From the NCBI RefSeq assembly GCF_900099995.1, contig NZ_FNCZ01000002.1, positions 1-64,000 on the forward strand: a stretch of 64,000 nucleotides of DNA, given 5' to 3'. Both the position numbers and the translations under genes were made by a program. The notes beneath the pieces were generated by a model that searched no databases, was not told the DNA's origin, and saw only the letters and a list, made by a program, of their open reading frames with translations. This DNA comes from Winogradskyella thalassocola. Lineage in GTDB: Bacteria > Bacteroidota > Bacteroidia > Flavobacteriales > Flavobacteriaceae. Below, piece after piece: positions 60,028-64,000 of this stretch (the first letter of the stretch is position 1; every line of letters begins with the position of its first letter).

Positions 60028-60058
60028 GCGCAAGTTTTTATTTGTTATGGCATCTAAA
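60028..60058 (+). promoter_or_regulatory. ECF sigma promoter, site D (EF-hand/YHYH operon)
   Basis: GCGCAAGTTT at 60028-60037 and CATCTAAA at 60051-60058, same spacing. An ATG at 60047 lies within this promoter and is therefore unlikely as a start. The EF-hand ATG at 60080 lies 21 bases downstream. Confidence 0.8.
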
Positions 60059-60079
60059 AATAAAACCAGAATAATTAAG

Positions 60080-60601
60080 ATGAAAAAGAGACACATAAAA
60101 CTAACAATCACAATGTTTTCAATGCTATTAGGTTTAGCCACTTTTGCACAAGGACCTCCAGGTGGTGGTAGAGGTGGAAGGCAAGGCGGTGGACCTCCAA
60201 AAGGGGAAAAGCCAGATGCTTCAGAAATATTGAAATTATTGGATACAAACAATGATGATAAAATAGATAAAGAGGAAGCTTCTAAAGATAAGCGAGGAAA
60301 AATTTCTGAGGATTTTGATTCCATAGATGCTAATGAAGATGGATTTATAGATTTGGAAGAATTGGAAGCGTCTTTAGATAGTTCAAAACCTAAAAAAGTA
60401 TCTATAAAGAAACTTTTAAAAGAAGTAGATCAAGATGAAGATGGACAATTAAATGAGTTGGAGGTCGCCGCAAAAGACAAGCGCGATTTAATGGATAATT
60501 TTTCTGAGATTGATACCAATGATGATAGTCAATTAGATGCAGAGGAATTGAAAGCGTTCTACTCAAAAACGGATAAGAGAAAGCGAAAGAATAAAGATTA
60601 G
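60080..60601 (+). CDS. secreted four EF-hand protein
   Basis: A 173-residue protein (ATG at 60080, MKKRHIKLT). It has a signal peptide (cleavage near residue 23, TFAQ), a Gly/Pro-rich linker (GPPGGGRGGRQGGGPPKGE), and four EF-hand loops: DTNNDDKIDKEE, DANEDGFIDLEE, DQDEDGQLNELE and DTNDDSQLDAEE. It ends in a basic tail. An upstream ATG at 60047 would put the -10-like element inside the coding region. It is cotranscribed with the YHYH protein gene 23 bases downstream. Confidence 0.85.
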   Translation: MKKRHIKLTITMFSMLLGLATFAQGPPGGGRGGRQGGGPPKGEKPDASEILKLLDTNNDDKIDKEEASKDKRGKISEDFDSIDANEDGFIDLEELEASLDSSKPKKVSIKKLLKEVDQDEDGQLNELEVAAKDKRDLMDNFSEIDTNDDSQLDAEELKAFYSKTDKRKRKNKD

Positions 60602-60624
60602 GTTTAAATATTTACAATTAGAAT

Positions 60625-61749
60625 ATGAAGCAGATACATAAATTTTTTGGTGTCATTTTATTAGGTCTTTTGTTGGCTTGTAATGGTCATAAGGGAACTA
60701 GTGAACATAGCCATGATGGTGGTGAAGCACATTCAAATTCACATTCGAATATTGCTAGGAACTATTTTGGCGCTTATGATTTAGAAGATGAGAATTTTGG
60801 AACCAAAACTAAGGTTACACTTACAGAAGACGAACGTATAATGGTCACCAATGCATTACCAAATCATAAAACAGGTGCGTTTCCTAATCAAGGCAATCCA
60901 AATACAATTTCCGCTCAGAATAATACGTATAGTTTTCCTTTACACCCAAAATATACAGGAAAAGCAACATGGTCACGAGAGCCAGGAGTAGCCTTAAACG
61001 GTATTAAATTTGAACCAGGTACAGCAGAAGTTGTGGTTTGTGATACGGGAGAAAACTATCGTGTAGAAGCACTTCAAGATGTTATAGATTTAGGCTTAGA
61101 TTTTAATCATGCGCATGTGCAACCAACAGGTGCTTATCATTATCACGGCACACCAACGTCTGTAATTAACGATTTTGATAATGGAGAAGATATGGTTCAT
61201 ATTGGTTTTGCTCACGACGGTTTTCCAATGTATTATTCTAAAAGTGGGAAGTATAAGCCGAGTTATAAAGCCCTAGATGGGAATAGAGAGGGCGAAGATT
61301 GTACTTATGAAAATCCACATCAATCTATGGACCTTTCTGTTGGAGGCCATCATGATGGTACTTTTACTTCAGATTTTGAATATGTAGAAGGCTCTGGTGA
61401 TTTAGATGAATGTAACGGCATAACCATAAATGATAACTATATGTATTTGGTAACGAGTGAATTTCCATATGTAGGACGTTGTTTAATGGGAGAAATATCA
61501 GGAGAGCAACAAGGGCCACCAAATGGAGCGCAAGAACAGAGACCAAGTATTAAGGATTTAATGAGTCAGATGGATGCTAACAAAGACGGTAAGCTATCTA
61601 AAGATGAAGTAAAAGGGCCGTTGTCTGACCAATTCTCAGAGATAGATACAAATAAGGATGGTTTTATTTCAAAAGAAGAATTAGAAGGAGGATCAACTCA
61701 AGGAAAACAAGAATCTCAAGGAAGAAGACTTAGGGGTAGGCGAAATTAA
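60625..61749 (+). CDS. YHYH-domain lipoprotein with C-terminal EF-hand pair
   Basis: A 374-residue lipoprotein (lipobox LLAC, Cys19, then a His-rich segment HKGTSEHSHDGGEAHSNSHS). The YHYH domain (about 65-290) has ALNGIKFEPGTAE, DLGLDFNHAHVQPTGAYHYHG, HIGFAHDGFPMYY and YVGRCLMG. Residues ~310-355 form two EF-hands (DANKDGKLSKDE, DTNKDGFISKEE), nearly a copy of the small EF-hand protein at 57.4 kb. No enzyme activity is known for YHYH proteins. The His-rich stretch and EF-hands suggest metal binding. Confidence 0.85.
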   Translation: MKQIHKFFGVILLGLLLACNGHKGTSEHSHDGGEAHSNSHSNIARNYFGAYDLEDENFGTKTKVTLTEDERIMVTNALPNHKTGAFPNQGNPNTISAQNNTYSFPLHPKYTGKATWSREPGVALNGIKFEPGTAEVVVCDTGENYRVEALQDVIDLGLDFNHAHVQPTGAYHYHGTPTSVINDFDNGEDMVHIGFAHDGFPMYYSKSGKYKPSYKALDGNREGEDCTYENPHQSMDLSVGGHHDGTFTSDFEYVEGSGDLDECNGITINDNYMYLVTSEFPYVGRCLMGEISGEQQGPPNGAQEQRPSIKDLMSQMDANKDGKLSKDEVKGPLSDQFSEIDTNKDGFISKEELEGGSTQGKQESQGRRLRGRRN

Positions 61750-61821
61750 GAAAAGATTTATTAGAACAACTAAACAAATAAGCGACGCTTCATTCTAAAG
61801 AAGAACTCAACCAATCAATTA

Positions 61822-62898
61822 ATGAAAAATAGAATAAAATTAGTACTGGTAATTGTACTAGCCGTAAGCGCGGCATGTTCAGACAATGACGATAGCACAT
61901 GTACAGAATTAACTTGGTATCAAGATTTTGATGAGGATAACTTAGGGAATCCTGATGTTAGCATAGAGGCTTGTGAACAACCAACAGGCTATGTCGCTAA
62001 TAATTCAGATACGGATGATTCTGGTTGTCTGTCAGACCAAATTTTAGATGGTTCAAGAGGAGATTGTAATCAGACCTTAGCATTTACCGCGTCCTATAAC
62101 CAAACGATTACAGGAGCAACTAGAGTCATTACGTCTAATAGCATTCCAGATCATCTTGTAGGGACTTTTGGAATGGGTCCTGGATCATTAAATCCGAATG
62201 CTATTTCTGAGCAAAATGAAAGTTATACGCTAACAATGAATCCAACAGAAGTTAACGTTCTGACACCTTTGTTATCAACAACAGGAGTTGGTGCCAACGC
62301 AGGACCACAATATTCATTTGGTATTTTATTAAATGGAGTGGAATTAGATCCGGTTGCAGCAGAGCCTTTTCCGCATGAAGGTGTGATGAGTCCAAATGTA
62401 AATTGGGAGTGGAATTTAGAGGCGTTAAATGTGAATCTTGGTTTAGATTGTAATAGTGCACACGTACAACCAACCGGTAAATACCATTACCATGGTTCGC
62501 CTGTGCTCTTTTTAGAATCACTAAGTGTCCCAACAGATGCGATGACCTTAATTGGCTATGCAGCCGATGGTTTTCCTATTTATTATAAATATGCGTATTC
62601 CGAAGGTTTAAACACTAATTCTTCTGTTGTTGCTATGACTTCAAGTTACCAATTAAAGTCGGGTAATAGAGGTGGTGATGGAGTTACAGATCCTTGCGGA
62701 GATTACGATGGTGTTTATTCTAATGATTATGAATATGTTTCCGGGCTAGGAACTTTAGATGAAGCCAATGGTAGAACTGGTGTCACTCCAGAATATCCAT
62801 CAGGAACGTATTATTATGTGATAACCGACGACTATCCTAGTATCCCAAGATTCTTTAAAGGAACTCCTTCTAATGATTTCAAAATAGGTAACAATTAG
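61822..62898 (+). CDS. YHYH-domain lipoprotein with MopE-like metal-binding motif
   Basis: A 358-residue lipoprotein (lipobox SAAC, Cys19). After it comes a MopE-type motif (TWYQDFDEDNLGNPDVSIEAC, then EQPTGYVANNSDTDDSGC, about 31-68), known from metal-binding surface proteins. The YHYH domain (~95-350) includes LLNGVELDPVAAEPF, LDCNSAHVQPTGKYHYHG, LIGYAADGFPIYY and YVITDDYPSIPRFFKG. The stop codon directly abuts the next ATG. Cotranscription from site D through the previous genes is likely. Confidence 0.85.
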   Translation: MKNRIKLVLVIVLAVSAACSDNDDSTCTELTWYQDFDEDNLGNPDVSIEACEQPTGYVANNSDTDDSGCLSDQILDGSRGDCNQTLAFTASYNQTITGATRVITSNSIPDHLVGTFGMGPGSLNPNAISEQNESYTLTMNPTEVNVLTPLLSTTGVGANAGPQYSFGILLNGVELDPVAAEPFPHEGVMSPNVNWEWNLEALNVNLGLDCNSAHVQPTGKYHYHGSPVLFLESLSVPTDAMTLIGYAADGFPIYYKYAYSEGLNTNSSVVAMTSSYQLKSGNRGGDGVTDPCGDYDGVYSNDYEYVSGLGTLDEANGRTGVTPEYPSGTYYYVITDDYPSIPRFFKGTPSNDFKIGNN

Positions 62899-63477
62899 AT
62901 GAAATTATCTAGTTGTATCATATTACTATTTATGGTTTTCGCAAGTTCAGTATTTGCTCACGACGCCAATAAAGCTTTTTTTAATATTCAACAAAAAGGT
63001 AATCTGGTTGAAGTCAAATCTGAATTTCCTTGGAGCATTAGAAATGCACTTCTAGAAGCCTATCCTGAATTGGAAAACTCTAAAAGTAAAGCTGATTTTG
63101 ATACTGCTTTTTTTGACTACGTTAAAACTAATTTTGAACTAAGAAATGGTGATTCTATTCTAAAATTAATCGCTGTTGAAGAGGTCCTGCATAATGAACA
63201 TTCACATGCCAATGCTTTTGTCTTTTTATTTGAAGGACATGCTTTTGATGCCATTAAAAACACCTTGATGTTTAATATCTATAAAGATCAAGAAAACTAC
63301 CATGATGTTCTTATTGATGATGAACATTTAAAATGCATTACATCACCAGACGCATCGATAGTTGTAGTACAATCCATTTCTGAAGGAAGTTTTAGGAATC
63401 GTATAACTATAGGTTTAATCGTAGTCGCTTTTTATGTTTTAGGCACCAGTCTTTGGAGTCAGCGGAAGAAATCTTAA
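62899..63477 (+). CDS. periplasmic protein with C-terminal TM helix, DUF6702-like
   Basis: A 192-residue protein with a signal peptide (cleavage near residue 20, SVFAHD), a periplasmic beta-rich domain with FFDYVKTNFELRNGDSILKL, several His (HNEHSHAN, EGHAF, NYHDV), and a C-terminal membrane helix (about 169-185, ITIGLIVVAFYVLGTSLW). The layout resembles DUF6702 proteins, but this match is weak. It starts right after the YHYH stop codon with no gap, so it is translated with it. Confidence 0.6.
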   Translation: MKLSSCIILLFMVFASSVFAHDANKAFFNIQQKGNLVEVKSEFPWSIRNALLEAYPELENSKSKADFDTAFFDYVKTNFELRNGDSILKLIAVEEVLHNEHSHANAFVFLFEGHAFDAIKNTLMFNIYKDQENYHDVLIDDEHLKCITSPDASIVVVQSISEGSFRNRITIGLIVVAFYVLGTSLWSQRKKS

Positions 63478-63627
63478 TTCAGAATTACAGTCGAGACCAT
63501 TTTAATGTGACACTTTATAATTCCATAATGGGAAACAGAAATTATTTGTTTTCGTAAATCATTATTTATATGCTAGTGTTCTGATTTGACGCTTTTTTTG
63601 TTAAATAAATATTAAAAATAAAAAGCT

Positions 63628-63658
63628 GCACAAGTTTATTTCTGTTAGGGCATCTAAA
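63628..63658 (+). promoter_or_regulatory. ECF sigma promoter, site E (last YHYH-type gene)
   Basis: GCACAAGTTT at 63628-63637 and CATCTAAA at 63651-63658, same spacing. It lies 28 bases before the ATG at 63687. Confidence 0.8.
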
Positions 63659-63686
63659 TATTAAATAACCTTAAAACACTAATAAC

Positions 63687-64000
63687 ATGAAAATTTATTT
63701 TAAACCTTTAACCTACATTACAATCTTTGCCTTTGCATTATTTTCTTGCAGCAGTGATGATTCGTCTAGCGATGATAGTGGTGGTAACGATGATGATGAT
63801 GATGACGTAGCAGTAACAGAATTACATGCCGCATTTGCAGCGTTTAATTTAGATGCAGTTACCGCTATTTTATCTGATGATGGAACTGAAGTTTATATCG
63901 AAACTACCGGATTTCCAGATCACACTTCAATTTATTGGGAAACAGACAATGCGCTTTACATGGATGAGCCAGGTGTTTCTAAAACAACTCAAGATACTTA
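63687..64000 (+). CDS. third YHYH-type lipoprotein, truncated by window end
   Basis: The first ~104 residues are visible: a signal peptide with lipobox FSCSS (Cys21), then an acidic run (SSDDSSSDDSGGNDDDDDD), then TEVYIETTGFPDHTSIYWET, which aligns with the opening of the YHYH domains of the two upstream proteins (VTNALPNHKTGAF; ITSNSIPDHLVGTF). The YHYH motif itself lies beyond the window, so the family call is inferred. Transcribed from site E. Confidence 0.7.
   Translation, partial: MKIYFKPLTYITIFAFALFSCSSDDSSSDDSGGNDDDDDDVAVTELHAAFAAFNLDAVTAILSDDGTEVYIETTGFPDHTSIYWETDNALYMDEPGVSKTTQDT

Noticed and set aside
60047..60079. extra 11 codons at the N-terminus of the four EF-hand protein
   Set aside because: The upstream ATG lies inside ECF promoter site D; the ATG at 60080 begins a normal signal peptide.
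1..64000. tRNA, rRNA or CRISPR arrays
   Set aside because: No cloverleaf-like sequences, conserved rRNA segments, or regularly spaced direct repeats were recognised by eye; a covariance-model search would be needed to exclude a tRNA.

Overview
The window is low-GC DNA from a member of the Bacteroidota, almost certainly a marine Flavobacteriaceae. Signs of this are promoters with a TANNTTTG -7 element and a TTTG -33 element, C-terminal type IX secretion (T9SS) sorting domains, many SPII lipoproteins, a fused CcoN-CcoO oxidase subunit, and a PL6 alginate-lyase-type enzyme. No rRNA, tRNA or CRISPR array was seen.

Layout. 1-1060: tail of an IS110-type transposase, then a DUF2071 gene bounded by integron-like core sites (GTTAGGT/ACCTAAC). 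1.2-4 kb: an ECF sigma/RskA-type anti-sigma pair with a Cu,Zn-SOD lipoprotein and a YceI lipoprotein. 4-17 kb: a microaerobic respiration block with hemN, a universal stress protein, the cbb3 oxidase cluster (ccoS, ccoNO, ccoQ, ccoP, ccoG, fixH, a SafE-like exporter), the copper ATPase ccoI, and a divergent FNR-type regulator. Four ATGAY-N4-RTCAT palindromes link these genes, three of the promoters having the same palindrome to -7 spacing. 17-20 kb: a VWA protein and a MoxR-like ATPase. 20-28 kb: a PepSY protein, a YdeI protein, M1 and M28 peptidases, a DUF6265/CBM9-like protein and a PD40/NTF2-like protein. 28-30 kb: a BlaI repressor and a BlaR1-type M56 peptidase fused to an Amidase_3 domain. 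30-36 kb: a beta-oxidation cluster (acyl-CoA dehydrogenase, thiolase, FadB-like protein, MarR regulator) with an S23-type gene inserted. 36-41 kb: an LtaS-like sulfatase, a phosphatase and an acyl-CoA ligase. 41-44 kb: a secreted PL6 enzyme with a doublet operator. 44-55 kb: a truncated AraC gene, a response regulator/TPR histidine kinase pair, purL, two secreted endonuclease I proteins, and an RsmB-like rRNA methyltransferase.

55.6-64 kb is the most interesting region: a co-directional island that looks like a self-contained ECF sigma regulon. A sigma factor, a small one-TM anti-sigma candidate and a CnrX/Spy-like periplasmic sensor are followed by EF-hand proteins, a CotH-kinase-family lipoprotein and three YHYH lipoproteins. 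Five sites with the motif GC(A/G)CAAGTTT-N13-CATCTAAA, all with identical spacing, lie in front of the sigma gene, the anti-sigma gene and each effector operon. I infer that they are the promoters read by this sigma factor.

Open frames beginning at TTG or GTG were reassessed, and starts were moved where an in-frame ATG fits the family better.
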